The notes beneath the pieces are model-generated. The model ran no database searches. It was not told where the DNA came from and worked only from the letters and a program-made list of their open reading frames with translations. Both the position numbers and the translations under genes were made by a program. DNA of 64,000 bases from Rothia amarae (GTDB taxonomy: Bacteria > Actinomycetota > Actinomycetes > Actinomycetales > Micrococcaceae): the NCBI RefSeq assembly GCF_014705945.2, contig NZ_CP061538.1, positions 1,302,001-1,366,000 of the forward strand, written 5' to 3'. Each line of letters begins with the position of its first letter. Position 1 is the stretch's first letter. This document shows, piece after piece, positions 34,348 to 43,237 of the stretch.

Positions 34348-34947
34348 ATGTCGCATTCAACTCATACCTCGTCTACAGCCACCGCACCGCATAACACCGG
34401 TCGCGACGTCGCGCTGATTGCCGTCTTCGCAGCTTTCATTGCCGTCTGCGCGCTCCTTCCAGCCTTCCCCGTTGGCCCCGCCGGTGTTCCCATCACCTTT
34501 CAGACCTTAGGTATCTACCTCACTGCGCTGGTTCTAGGCGGCAAACGAGGGTTTCTAGCTGTACTGCTTTATGTGATCGTTGGCCTACTTGGGCTACCGG
34601 TATTTGCCGGTGGATCCGGCGGTATTGCAGCCTTGGCAGGACCTTCAGCAGGGTATCTCCTCGCCTTTGCTCCCGCCGCCGCACTTACAGGAGCTCTCGC
34701 ATACAGCACGCTGAGCACAAGACCCGGCAAATCCCCTATACTCCGTTTAACCGGAGCCGTACTAGCAGGCTTCGTGCTGATGACGGCGGCAGGTATCGCT
34801 GGCATGGTCATCAACGCAGGTATTTCCTGGCCCGCTGCGTTCACCGCAGCACTTCTTTACGTTCCTGGGGATCTCATCAAATGCGCCGTAGCCATCGCCG
34901 TTGCCTTGCCCGTACACCGAGCATTCCCCACGCTTTCCCGCCGCTAA
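34348..34947 (+). CDS. bioY: Biotin transporter S component BioY
   Basis: Substrate-binding membrane component of the ECF-type biotin transporter, 199 residues, six membrane segments. The ATG at 34348 is used because the frame upstream runs through the operator and promoter. Family features: ALIAVFAAFIAVCALLPAFP, GVPITFQTLGIYLTALVLGG, LLGLPVFAGGSGGIAALAGP, SAGYLLAFAPAAALTG. Followed after 10 bases by the energising components bioM and bioN. Likely repressed by biotin through the BioQ-like operator. Confidence 0.93.
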   Translation: MSHSTHTSSTATAPHNTGRDVALIAVFAAFIAVCALLPAFPVGPAGVPITFQTLGIYLTALVLGGKRGFLAVLLYVIVGLLGLPVFAGGSGGIAALAGPSAGYLLAFAPAAALTGALAYSTLSTRPGKSPILRLTGAVLAGFVLMTAAGIAGMVINAGISWPAAFTAALLYVPGDLIKCAVAIAVALPVHRAFPTLSRR

Positions 34948-34957
34948 ACTCATCGGT

Positions 34958-35758
34958 ATGCCTTTTTTTAATCGCCGCACCTTAAGCACCAACACCACCT
35001 CTAGGCCCGTAGTCTTTTCGCCGGCTGCGGGCCTAGAACTTCAGAACGTCAGCGTTACTGGAGAAACCCCCGAAGGCACATCTACGATTCTGCACGAAAT
35101 CACAGTGAGTCTTCGGCAACCCAAAACCGCTGTACTGGGTCTCAATGGCAGCGGAAAATCAACCTTCCTGAAACTCTTCAACGGACTTACTCATTGCTCA
35201 GCTGGCACGGTGAATGTTCACGGGGTCAACGTCCAAGAGCACACGCCTGATGTGCGTCGAACCGCCGGACTGCTGTTCTCTGACCCCCAGGCACAACTGA
35301 TTATGCCCACCCCCACCGAGGATGTTGAGCTTTCCCTCCAGCGCCTCAACCTAAATTCGGCCCGCCGCAGGCAACGCGCTCTTGAATTGCTCACCCAGAG
35401 GGGATTAGAGCATCGAGCGCACCACAGTATCTATCAGCTCTCTGGCGGAGAGCGCCAACTCGTTGCTCTGACTGCTGTTCTTGCGGTGGAGCCGACGGTG
35501 TTGTTATTGGATGAACCTACGACCTTACTTGATTTACGCAATGCCTTGCGCCTGATGGAGCTTCTTGAACAGCTTCCCCAGCAGATGGTGATTTCTACCC
35601 ATGATTTAGAGTTAGCTGCTCGGTGTGATGAGGCGATTATTATTCATGAGGGGAAGCTGATTGACCAGGGGCCGGCACCCGACATCATAGATATTTATCG
35701 GGATTATTGTGCTCAAGGTTTTCCCGCAGAGGACGAGCGGCGAGGTGGGCATGAATAA
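34958..35758 (+). CDS. bioM: Energy-coupling factor ATPase BioM
   Basis: ATPase of the biotin ECF transporter, 266 residues. The ATG at 34958 is preferred to a start overlapping bioY. Walker A LGLNGSGKSTFLKLFNG, Q-loop region LLFSDPQAQLIMPT typical of ECF ATPases, signature LSGGERQLVALTAVL, Walker B VLLLDEPTTLLD and H-loop VISTHDLELAARC. From about 35460 onward the codon use drifts from C-ending to G/T-ending. The 3' end overlaps bioN by 8 bases, so translation is likely coupled. Confidence 0.9.
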   Translation: MPFFNRRTLSTNTTSRPVVFSPAAGLELQNVSVTGETPEGTSTILHEITVSLRQPKTAVLGLNGSGKSTFLKLFNGLTHCSAGTVNVHGVNVQEHTPDVRRTAGLLFSDPQAQLIMPTPTEDVELSLQRLNLNSARRRQRALELLTQRGLEHRAHHSIYQLSGGERQLVALTAVLAVEPTVLLLDEPTTLLDLRNALRLMELLEQLPQQMVISTHDLELAARCDEAIIIHEGKLIDQGPAPDIIDIYRDYCAQGFPAEDERRGGHE

Positions 35759-36374
35759 TCTTATGGGGGCATACTCTCCAAAATCCTCACCGATTCACCG
35801 GGCGCCTCTGTGGAGTAAGTGGCTAGTTATTTTTGGAATTACCTTGGCCTGCGCCATGACGCACACGTGGTGGGTGCCTGCGCTCGCGTTGATGTTGGTG
35901 CTGGTATTGGCGCTGATGGCTCGGTTGAGCTTGCATGAGCTCGGGGCTGCGCTATGGAGCGTGAAATGGTTGTTACTGGCGATGAGTCTCTACTACCTTT
36001 TTTTTGACAAACTGGCGCTGGGTGCAGATGTACTACTCACCTTACTCACCCTGATTTTTGCGACCAAGGTACTGCTGTTCACTACCCCGATGACTTCGCT
36101 GATCGATGGTTTTGTGCGCGGGTGCAAGCCCTTGCGCGGGCTGGGGGTATCGCCTGAACTCGTGGGTTTAGCCATAGCGTTGATGCTGAGATCTATCCCT
36201 GTGATTATGGATCGCTGGGTAATTCTACAAACAGCTGTGAAGGCGCGGGGAATTAAACTGTCTGCGGCGCATCTTTTCACCCCTCTAGTCATGACGACTG
36301 TTGCTTATGCTCACGAAACAGGTGATGCAATAGTAGCCAGAGGGCTTGATTCGCCCAAAAATAAGCAGGTTTAG
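35751..36374 (+). CDS. bioN: Energy-coupling factor transmembrane protein BioN
   Basis: T component of the biotin ECF transporter, 207 residues. ATG at 35751 with GAGGTGG 4 bases upstream. Five or so membrane helices. The coupling motifs that contact the ATPases are seen as VKARGIKLS and IVARGLDSP near the C-terminus (the Ala-Arg-Gly signatures). It completes bioYMN; no biotin synthesis gene is nearby, so the cell may rely on uptake. Confidence 0.88.
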   Translation: MNNLMGAYSPKSSPIHRAPLWSKWLVIFGITLACAMTHTWWVPALALMLVLVLALMARLSLHELGAALWSVKWLLLAMSLYYLFFDKLALGADVLLTLLTLIFATKVLLFTTPMTSLIDGFVRGCKPLRGLGVSPELVGLAIALMLRSIPVIMDRWVILQTAVKARGIKLSAAHLFTPLVMTTVAYAHETGDAIVARGLDSPKNKQV

Positions 36375-36389
36375 TTGTATGCTTTTGCC

Positions 36390-37310
36390 ATGGCTTTCAA
36401 AGAAAATTCACGGCTGGATACCAGCCGGGTCACCCGCTCAGGTGGGGGTCGCGGTGTTGCAGTCGGAGGCGGCATCGGCGGCGCGCTCCTTCTGCTTGTT
36501 GTAGGTGTCTTCTTCGGTCAAGATGGCGTTAACGTCCTGAACAGCGTTACTGGGGCGGCGAACGGTTTCTCTTACGACAATGTTCAAGGCACTGAGGCAG
36601 ATGAGCAATTTAAGCAGGATTGTCAAACAGGTGCCGATGCTAATAGCAATTCTGATTGCAATATGGTGGCAACGGCTTACAGCTTGGATAATTTCTGGTC
36701 TACTTATTTGCCCGAAAACAAGAATGTTGATTATGTTCAACCGGGTTTGAACCTGTTTTCCCAACAAATCGATACGGGCTGTGGCAAAGCAACCAGTGCT
36801 GTTGGGCCTTTCTACTGCCCTGTAGATCAGGTTGCTTACGTGGACACCACTTTCTTCAATGACATGAAGACGCAACTGGGCGCTGAAGGCGGCCAGTCGG
36901 CTGAGCAGTACGTTCTGGCTCACGAATTCGGTCACCACATCCAGAATCAGCTAGGCGATTTGGAATATTCACAGCGAGACCCTCAAGGTAAGAACTCCGG
37001 TGCGGTGCGGGTGGAATTGCAGGCAGATTGCTACGCAGGCCTGTGGGCTCGTCATGCCTCCGATGACACCACCAGTGACGTACAGGTTAAACCCTTTACT
37101 CAGGACGAAGTCGATCGCATTGTCAATGCCACCGAAGTCATTGGCGATGATCATATTCAGATGACCTCTCGCGGCACTACGGATTCTTCAACCTACACAC
37201 ACGGCACCAGTGCCCAGCGTACTGCGTGGTTTATGTCTGGCTACAATAGCGGTGATATCAATAAGTGCAATACTTTTGAGTCTCGCGACCTCAATAATCC
37301 AGCAGCATAA
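36390..37310 (+). CDS. Neutral zinc metallopeptidase, YpfJ family
   Basis: Membrane-anchored putative zinc peptidase of 306 residues. ATG at 36390 gives MAFKENSRLDTSRV; a TTG 15 bases earlier is possible. A Gly-rich membrane helix (about 25-50, GGGIGGALLLLVVGVFFGQ) is followed by the external domain with the zinc site YVLAHEFGHHIQNQLG, the downstream glutamate in RVELQADCYAGLWA, and DDHIQ. Two cysteine pairs are likely disulfides. Normal family length. Its position after bioN is probably not functional linkage. Confidence 0.9.
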   Translation: MAFKENSRLDTSRVTRSGGGRGVAVGGGIGGALLLLVVGVFFGQDGVNVLNSVTGAANGFSYDNVQGTEADEQFKQDCQTGADANSNSDCNMVATAYSLDNFWSTYLPENKNVDYVQPGLNLFSQQIDTGCGKATSAVGPFYCPVDQVAYVDTTFFNDMKTQLGAEGGQSAEQYVLAHEFGHHIQNQLGDLEYSQRDPQGKNSGAVRVELQADCYAGLWARHASDDTTSDVQVKPFTQDEVDRIVNATEVIGDDHIQMTSRGTTDSSTYTHGTSAQRTAWFMSGYNSGDINKCNTFESRDLNNPAA

Positions 37311-37331
37311 AATAACAGATAACTTATAGAA

Positions 37332-37365
37332 AAGTCCCTCTCCCACCGCAGTGGGAGAGGGACTT
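37332..37365. terminator. Terminator between metallopeptidase gene and sufT
   Basis: Perfect 15-bp stem AAGTCCCTCTCCCAC/GTGGGAGAGGGACTT with a 4-base loop, between convergent genes. Confidence 0.8.
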
Positions 37366-37384
37366 CCAGTATCTTCTGATGACC

Positions 37385-37717
37385 CTAGATGTTGAATCCG
37401 AGGGCGCGCATCATGTCCCGTCCATCGTCGGTAATACGCTCAGGACCCCACGGGGGCATCCACACCCAGTTCACATGCCAATCATCGACCAGTAGCTCAA
37501 GATTTTGCTTGACCTGCTCCTCGATGACGTCCTGCAACGGGCAGGCAGCGGTGGTGAGAGTCATATCGAGGATAAGAGCACCCTCGTCGCTCCAACGCAT
37601 GCCGTACAGCAAACCCAGGTCTACTATGTTCACACCGAGTTCAGGGTCGATGACGTTTTTCAAAACGTCTTCGAGCTCTTCTTTCGATGGGTGCGCAGCA
37701 GTGGTTGCTTCACTCAT
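37385..37717 (-). CDS. sufT: Metal-sulfur cluster assembly factor SufT (MIP18/DUF59 family)
   Basis: 110-residue MIP18/PaaD-type protein that helps mature Fe-S proteins. Seen: VIDPELGVNIVDLGLLYG, MTLTTAACPLQDVIE with the conserved cysteine, and WMPPWGPERITDDGRDMMR near the C-terminus. It follows sufC by 27 bases on the same strand as the last gene of the suf unit. In mycobacteria sufS and sufU lie between sufC and sufT; they are absent here. Confidence 0.9.
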   Translation of the reverse strand: MSEATTAAHPSKEELEDVLKNVIDPELGVNIVDLGLLYGMRWSDEGALILDMTLTTAACPLQDVIEEQVKQNLELLVDDWHVNWVWMPPWGPERITDDGRDMMRALGFNI

Positions 37718-37744
37718 CTGTACTCCTTTGGTAGCGATGAAAGC

Positions 37745-38500
37745 TTACTTTCCGATGTAGGAAACGTAGCCCTCTTCTTCAAGGCGGTCAGCCAGCTCGG
37801 GGCCGCCTTGATCGACCATATGCCCGTCTACGAAAACGTGCACGAATTCAGGCTTGATGTAACGCAAGATACGGGTGTAGTGAGTAATGAGCAGAACACC
37901 CATGTCATTGTTCTGGTGAGCGCGGTTGACGCCTTCGGAAACAATCTTCAAAGCGTCGACGTCAAGACCGGAGTCGGTCTCATCGAGGATACCGAACTTA
38001 GGCTTGAGCAGTTCTAGCTGAAGGATTTCGTGGCGCTTCTTCTCGCCACCGGAGAAACCTTCGTTGACGTTACGAGCAATGAAGTCGGGGTCGATCTTCA
38101 GCTCACCCATAGCTTCTTTGACGTCCTTGGTCCAGGTACGCAACGACGGTGCTTCGCCGTCGATGGCGGTCTTTGCGGAGCGCAGGAAGTTGGACATGGT
38201 GACGCCGGGGATTTCTACGGGGTACTGCATTGCCAGAAACAAGCCGGCACGAGCACGCTCGTCCACAGACATCTCGGTGACGTCTTCGCCATCCAGCAGG
38301 ATTTCACCGGAATCAACGCGGTACTTGGGGTGACCGGCAATGGTAGAAGCCAAAGTGGACTTACCGGAACCGTTAGGGCCCATAATTGCGTGGATTTCAC
38401 CGGAGTTAATGGTGAGGTTTACGCCCTTGAGGATGGGCTTGGAGTTCTCGTCGTCCAAAATGACGGAGACGTGAAGATCCTTGATTTCTAGAGTTGACAT
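37745..38500 (-). CDS. sufC: Fe-S cluster assembly ATPase SufC
   Basis: ABC-type ATPase of the SufBCD scaffold, 251 residues. Walker A IMGPNGSGKSTLASTIAGH, Q-loop LAMQYPVEIPG (typical of SufC), signature FSGGEKKRHEILQ, Walker B FGILDETDSGLDVDALK, H-loop LLITHYTRILRY. It powers cluster assembly on the SufB-SufD dimer. SD AGGAGA before the ATG. Lies 33 bases after sufD and before sufT. Confidence 0.96.
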   Translation of the reverse strand: MSTLEIKDLHVSVILDDENSKPILKGVNLTINSGEIHAIMGPNGSGKSTLASTIAGHPKYRVDSGEILLDGEDVTEMSVDERARAGLFLAMQYPVEIPGVTMSNFLRSAKTAIDGEAPSLRTWTKDVKEAMGELKIDPDFIARNVNEGFSGGEKKRHEILQLELLKPKFGILDETDSGLDVDALKIVSEGVNRAHQNNDMGVLLITHYTRILRYIKPEFVHVFVDGHMVDQGGPELADRLEEEGYVSYIGK

Positions 38501-38533
38501 GTTTCTCCTAAAAATTTGTGGAGCGCGCCTGCG

Positions 38534-39766
38534 CTAGTTATTGCTGAGAGCCAGTTCTTCTTCAAGTGCATCCATGAGCTTTTCTTCGAGCTCAGGAATG
38601 TGAATCTGCTGGATGATTTCATTGAGGAATCCGCGCACTACCAGGCGGCGTGCTTCTGCCTCGGGGATACCGCGTGCCTGCAGGTACCAGAGGTGTTCAT
38701 CATCTAGCTGGCCGGTGGTCGAAGCGTGACCTGCACCGTCAATGAGACCGGTTTCAATCTCAAGGTTAGGTACAGAGTCAGCCCGAGGGCCATCCTCAAG
38801 TATCAAGTTACGGTTGAGCTCGTAGGTGTCAGTGCCTTCGGCATCCTTACCAATCAGAACGTCACCCACCCATACCGAGTGTGCGTTGCGCCCCTGCAGA
38901 GCACCCTTGTAGGTAACGCGGGACTTGCAGTTAGGCACAGAATGATCCACGAACAAACGAGACTCAATATGCTGACCGGCATCCACGAAGTAAAGACCGT
39001 ACATTTCGGTTTCTGCACCGGGAGCGCTGAACTTGGTGGAAGGAGTAACTCGTACCAGATTGCCGCCCAACGAGATGTTGATGTGCTTGAAACGAGCGTC
39101 GCGACCCAACTTGGCGTACTGGGCAGAAGCGTGGATGGCGTCATCGTTCCACTCCTGAACCGAAACCACGGTCAAAGATGATGAATCCCCCACCTTGAAT
39201 TCAACGTTCTGGGAAACCACGGCGGAACCGGCATGACGCAAAGCCACCACTGCCTTAGAGAAGGGCTTGGTTTCCACCACAATATGCTGAGCGGTAGGTT
39301 CCATCGAAGTACCTTGAATCTGCAACGCAATGTGCTGATCCAGCTCATCTTCCTGACCCACCGTAATCACGGTAGCTTCGCTGAAACTTGACCAAGCATT
39401 TGCAGCTACACGGTCTTCGGGAATACCCGCAGAACCAATACGCGAATCATCACGATTGACCGTTTCTACGGAGACCGAATCGGGCGCTGAAACTGAAATA
39501 TCAACGCCCTGACCTGTCAGCGCATCGGTGTGCAAACCACCCAAACGCTTCAGAGGAGTGAAACGCCAGTCCTCTTCACGCCCGGTCAGTTCAGCAAAGT
39601 CCTCCACCTTATAAGAGGTAGGACGACCAGCACGGGAAGTATCTACAGTCTTCTTTTCAACACGAATCGTGTCGTCTTGAACCTGCTCAGTAGCTAGCTT
39701 CTCGCCTTCGTCGGTCATACCTGGAATCGCAGGAGAGTTATGGCTTTTATTTTCAATGTTTGACAT
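38534..39766 (-). CDS. sufD: Fe-S cluster assembly protein SufD
   Basis: Scaffold subunit of SufBC2D, 410 residues. The right-handed beta-helix core spans about 130-350. The C-terminal hallmark EEHLWYLQARGIPEAEARRL appears here as DEHLWYLQARGIPEAEAR, then FLNEIIQQIHIPELEEKL. Early residues contain REEDWRFTPLKRL. The start codon is 2 bases from the sufB stop, so the genes are tightly coupled. Confidence 0.94.
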   Translation of the reverse strand: MSNIENKSHNSPAIPGMTDEGEKLATEQVQDDTIRVEKKTVDTSRAGRPTSYKVEDFAELTGREEDWRFTPLKRLGGLHTDALTGQGVDISVSAPDSVSVETVNRDDSRIGSAGIPEDRVAANAWSSFSEATVITVGQEDELDQHIALQIQGTSMEPTAQHIVVETKPFSKAVVALRHAGSAVVSQNVEFKVGDSSSLTVVSVQEWNDDAIHASAQYAKLGRDARFKHINISLGGNLVRVTPSTKFSAPGAETEMYGLYFVDAGQHIESRLFVDHSVPNCKSRVTYKGALQGRNAHSVWVGDVLIGKDAEGTDTYELNRNLILEDGPRADSVPNLEIETGLIDGAGHASTTGQLDDEHLWYLQARGIPEAEARRLVVRGFLNEIIQQIHIPELEEKLMDALEEELALSNN

Positions 39767-39768
39767 AT

Positions 39769-41226
39769 TTAGCCCACAGATCCTTCCATCTGAAGTTCAA
39801 TCAGACGATTCAATTCAAGTGCGTATTCCATCGGAAGTTCACGCGCAATAGGTTCAACGAAGCCGCGAACAATCATTGCCATCGCTTCTTCTTCAGTCAG
39901 ACCGCGCTGCATGAGGTAGAAGAGCTGCTCTTCAGATACGCGAGAGACGGTTGCCTCGTGCCCCATGGTGACGTCGTCCTCGCGAACATCCACATAGGGG
40001 TAGGTATCCGAGCGGGAAACGGTATCTACCAAGAGAGCGTCACAGACCACCGAAGACTTCGAGTGGTGAGCGCCTTCTCGAACCTGCACGAGCCCGCGGT
40101 ATGCCGCGCGTCCGCCGTTACGAGCAATTGACTTGGAGACAATCGAAGAAGACGTATGAGGTGCAATATGAACCATCTTCGAACCGGTATCCTGATGCTG
40201 GCCTTCACCGGCGAAGGCAATGGAGAGAGTCTCGCCCTTAGCGTGCTCGCCTACCATGTACACAGCAGGGTACTTCTGGGTCACCTTAGAACCGATATTG
40301 CCGTCGACCCATTCCATGGTGCCGCCCTCTTCGCAGAGAGTACGCTTGGTCACCAGGTTGTACACGTTGTTCGACCAGTTCTGAATAGTGGTGTAGCGAA
40401 CGCGGGCGTTCTTCTTCACCACGATTTCAACCACTGCCGAGTGCAGAGAATCGGACTTGTAAATAGGTGCGGTGCAACCTTCGATGTAATGAACGTAGGA
40501 ACCTTCATCAGCAATAATCAAAGTGCGCTCGAACTGACCCATGTTCTCCGTATTGATACGGAAGTAAGCCTGCAAGGGAATATCAACGTGGACGCCCTTG
40601 GGTACATAGATAAATGAGCCACCAGACCATACGGCGGTGTTCAACGCTGCAAACTTGTTATCACCGGTAGGAATAACGGTGCCAAAGTATTCGCGGAAAA
40701 TCTCTTCATGCTCTTTGAGCGCAGTATCGGTATCAACGAAGATTACACCCTGCTGCTCAAGGTCTTCACGAATCTGGTGGTACACGACCTCAGATTCATA
40801 CTGCGCTGCAACGCCAGCAACCAAGCGCTCGCGCTCAGCCTCGGGTATACCCAGTTTTTCGTAGGTATTGCGAATATCTTCGGGAAGATCTTCCCAAGTC
40901 TTTGCCTGGCCCTCGGTGGAGCGCACAAAGTACTTGATGTTATCGAAATCAATTTCCGAAAGATCCGTACCCCAGGTGGGCATGGGCTTTCGATCGAAGA
41001 ACTTCAGAGCCTTCAGACGCATATTCAGCATCCACTCGGGCTCGTTCTTCTTCGAGGAGATATCACGAACAACGTCCTCATTCAAACCGCGTTTTGCGGT
41101 CTGACCTGCAATATCAGAGTCGGCCCAACCGTACTCGTAGGTACCAATGCCCTCGAGCTCGGGGTTAGCCTCCAGAATCTCTGAAATGACGGTGTTGTTG
41201 GCATTGCGCTCAACTTGCTCAGTCAT
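39769..41226 (-). CDS. sufB: Fe-S cluster assembly protein SufB
   Basis: Main scaffold on which new Fe-S clusters are built. 485 residues, usual length for actinobacteria; no intein is present, unlike in several mycobacteria. Seen: [69 protein letters not shown] with the key cysteine, and the C-terminal [20 protein letters not shown]. Lies 51 bases downstream of sufR. Confidence 0.96.
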   Translation of the reverse strand: MTEQVERNANNTVISEILEANPELEGIGTYEYGWADSDIAGQTAKRGLNEDVVRDISSKKNEPEWMLNMRLKALKFFDRKPMPTWGTDLSEIDFDNIKYFVRSTEGQAKTWEDLPEDIRNTYEKLGIPEAERERLVAGVAAQYESEVVYHQIREDLEQQGVIFVDTDTALKEHEEIFREYFGTVIPTGDNKFAALNTAVWSGGSFIYVPKGVHVDIPLQAYFRINTENMGQFERTLIIADEGSYVHYIEGCTAPIYKSDSLHSAVVEIVVKKNARVRYTTIQNWSNNVYNLVTKRTLCEEGGTMEWVDGNIGSKVTQKYPAVYMVGEHAKGETLSIAFAGEGQHQDTGSKMVHIAPHTSSSIVSKSIARNGGRAAYRGLVQVREGAHHSKSSVVCDALLVDTVSRSDTYPYVDVREDDVTMGHEATVSRVSEEQLFYLMQRGLTEEEAMAMIVRGFVEPIARELPMEYALELNRLIELQMEGSVG

Positions 41227-41277
41227 TTTGGCCTTTCTTTGTGGGGTTCTTTAGCGGCATGCGCCGCAAAGTCTTTT

Positions 41278-42024
41278 CTACTGTGGCTCGGTCACATTCA
41301 ACCGCTCCAGTGGAATATGGGTGGTGCACACGTGCGCACCATCTGCCATAGTGGAGAGCCGTCGAACGTCGACACCGAGAAGATCCGCAATTATTTTGGT
41401 TTCTTCGTCACAGAAAATATGAAAATCTTCAGCCAAATCACGCACGGGGCAGTGCCCCTGGCATAGCTGAATACTCGCTAGAAGATGATGGGGTAGTTTT
41501 CGCCCGGCTGGCGGGTCCATTACTTGAGCCGATGCAACAAAACCATCTTGCGACATCGCCAAAGCGAGTGCATTTGCCCGCGCCATGATGTCGTTGCCGG
41601 CCGCTTCAACTAAAGGTCGGTAGCGGTCTTCCATCTCTGCCGAACGCGCTGCAACGAAAGCCTGCAAAGCCTGTTTGCCAACCTTCTCCTCAAGCAGGTG
41701 CAGAGCGTCTTTTGCTATTCCCAGATAATCATTTCCAATCTGTGAATGCCCCTGAGGGGCTATGACGTAACGACGCGCGGGTCGTCCGGCACCTGCTCCG
41801 TGCTGTTTAAGAGGTGCGACAATAATGAGCCCGTCGTGTTCGAGGACATCGAGATGTCGGCGCACCGCGGCGGGGGTGAGGTTGAGTTCTTCACCGAGAC
41901 TGGCCGCAGAAACAGGGCCCTGAGTGAGTACTCCGGTCAGAACACGGTCGCGTGTTCTTTCCTCTGTTTCTGTATTGCGCGCACCAGTAGGCTTCTTTGC
42001 GGAGTCTTGATTCACGGAATACAC
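41278..42024 (-). CDS. sufR: SufR-type Fe-S-sensing transcription repressor
   Basis: 248-residue DeoR/ArsR-like regulator of the suf operon. Winged HTH at about 28-85 (VSAASLGEELNLTPAAVRRH, with GRPARRYVI). A C-terminal set of cysteines CQGHCPV, IFCDEE and HVCTTH provides four potential ligands for the Fe-S cluster through which SufR senses cluster demand. GTG start at 42024; another GTG three codons later is possible. First gene of sufR-sufB-sufD-sufC-sufT. A palindrome over its promoter suggests autorepression. Confidence 0.9.
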   Translation of the reverse strand: MYSVNQDSAKKPTGARNTETEERTRDRVLTGVLTQGPVSAASLGEELNLTPAAVRRHLDVLEHDGLIIVAPLKQHGAGAGRPARRYVIAPQGHSQIGNDYLGIAKDALHLLEEKVGKQALQAFVAARSAEMEDRYRPLVEAAGNDIMARANALALAMSQDGFVASAQVMDPPAGRKLPHHLLASIQLCQGHCPVRDLAEDFHIFCDEETKIIADLLGVDVRRLSTMADGAHVCTTHIPLERLNVTEPQ

Positions 42025-42030
42025 AAATAA

Positions 42031-42055
42031 AGTATGACCTAATTCGTAGGTTCAA
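42031..42055 (-). promoter_or_regulatory. sufR promoter region with palindrome, possible SufR operator
   Basis: Plus-strand ACCTA-ATTCG-TAGGT at 42037-42051, extended roughly to TGA(A)CCTA...TAGGTTCA. On the minus strand it carries TTGAAC (42050-42055) and CATACT (42031-42036), the latter 6 bases before the GTG. The operator would cover the promoter. Confidence 0.4.
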
Positions 42056-42199
42056 ATCTAGTAAGGCAAACCTTTCTTTGCTCTCAGCGCACACTCGATT
42101 CACCTACTACTTCATCCCCTAGCTAAGGTACACCCTGGGATTGCTCTGATAGTTTGACCAAATACACCTGGCGGAGATGAGACTTTATTCGCCACAGCG

Positions 42200-42205
42200 T
42201 AAGCT
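42200..42205 (+). promoter_or_regulatory. Likely -10 box for leaderless ABC exporter transcript
   Basis: TAAGCT stands 6 bases before the GTG at 42212, with no SD between them. Confidence 0.4.
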
Positions 42206-42211
42206 AGAGTA

Positions 42212-43237
42212 GTGCAAAACCTGAACTCCTCACACCCGCATTTTCAGCTGGGCAACACCTCTGCCCTCGCTGCAGTTCAGATAGATTCTCTGGTTAAAGA
42301 ATTTAAGCCAACGCGTGATTTTGCGCAGAAAAATCCAGAGAAAATCAACGAACGCGGCACCGTCAGCGCTATCGATGGACTCTCGCTTACCGCCCACCGC
42401 GGGGAAGTCTGTGTGCTATTGGGGGCAAATGGTGCGGGGAAAACAACCACGCTTGCATGCGCCCAGGGGCTTCAAAAACCCACCTCAGGCACGGTTCAAT
42501 TGCTCGGTGAAAACCCGTGGGGAGCTTCTCCAGAATTACGCGCTCGCGTGGGAATTATGTTGCAAGACGGCGGCTTACCTCAGGCAATGCGACCCATCCC
42601 CTTACTGAAGCACATTTCTTCCATGTACCAGAATCCCCTGAAAGTGGATGAAATTGCAGAGCGGTTGGGTATCCATTCCTTTAACGGGACCACTATCCGC
42701 AGGCTCTCCGGCGGCCAAAAACAACGTGTTGCGCTCGCCGCAGCTCTGATGGGCAGACCCGAAGTACTTTTCCTTGACGAGCCCTCCGCCGGACTTGATC
42801 CCCAATCCCGCAATGTCGTCTTCGAAATTATCCGCGAACAAAAAGAAAAAGGTGTGGGCATTATTCTCACCACCCACCTTCTTGACGATGCCCAGCGGCT
42901 TGCTGATGATGTGTATATCGTCGATGCCGGTACTGTAGTTCGGCATGGAAGCGTCCAGGAACTTCTGGCGGGAGAAGACAGCAACCATAAAAGACTCACT
43001 TTCACTCTGGCGGACAAGCTCAATACTCAACGCCTCACAGACCGTTTGGGCTCTGATGTCACGTTGATTCACCTCTCCGACCACCACTATGCGTTGGAGG
43101 GGCAGCTCTCCCCCGGTGTCATTGCTCAACTCGGCGCTGAACTAGAGCAGCAGAACCTTATGCCGGTTTCGCTCGAACTTTCCCAGCGCACCCTGGAAGA
43201 CGTATTTTTAGAAATCTCAGGACGTGATATTCAATGA
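42212..43237 (+). CDS. ABC-2 type exporter, ATP-binding subunit
   Basis: 341-residue ATPase of a drug/heme-type ABC exporter. Walker A LLGANGAGKTTTLACAQGL, Q-loop MLQDGGLPQ, signature RLSGGQKQRVALAAAL, Walker B VLFLDEPSAGLDPQ, H-loop ILTTHLLDDAQRL. The C-terminal 80 residues form the DUF4162-like extension (ALEGQLSPG, TLEDVFLEISGRDI). GTG start. Ends in an ATGA overlap with the permease gene. Between sufR and ctaA, as in many actinobacteria, suggesting a part in heme or oxidase assembly; this is inference. Confidence 0.9.
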   Translation: MQNLNSSHPHFQLGNTSALAAVQIDSLVKEFKPTRDFAQKNPEKINERGTVSAIDGLSLTAHRGEVCVLLGANGAGKTTTLACAQGLQKPTSGTVQLLGENPWGASPELRARVGIMLQDGGLPQAMRPIPLLKHISSMYQNPLKVDEIAERLGIHSFNGTTIRRLSGGQKQRVALAAALMGRPEVLFLDEPSAGLDPQSRNVVFEIIREQKEKGVGIILTTHLLDDAQRLADDVYIVDAGTVVRHGSVQELLAGEDSNHKRLTFTLADKLNTQRLTDRLGSDVTLIHLSDHHYALEGQLSPGVIAQLGAELEQQNLMPVSLELSQRTLEDVFLEISGRDIQ

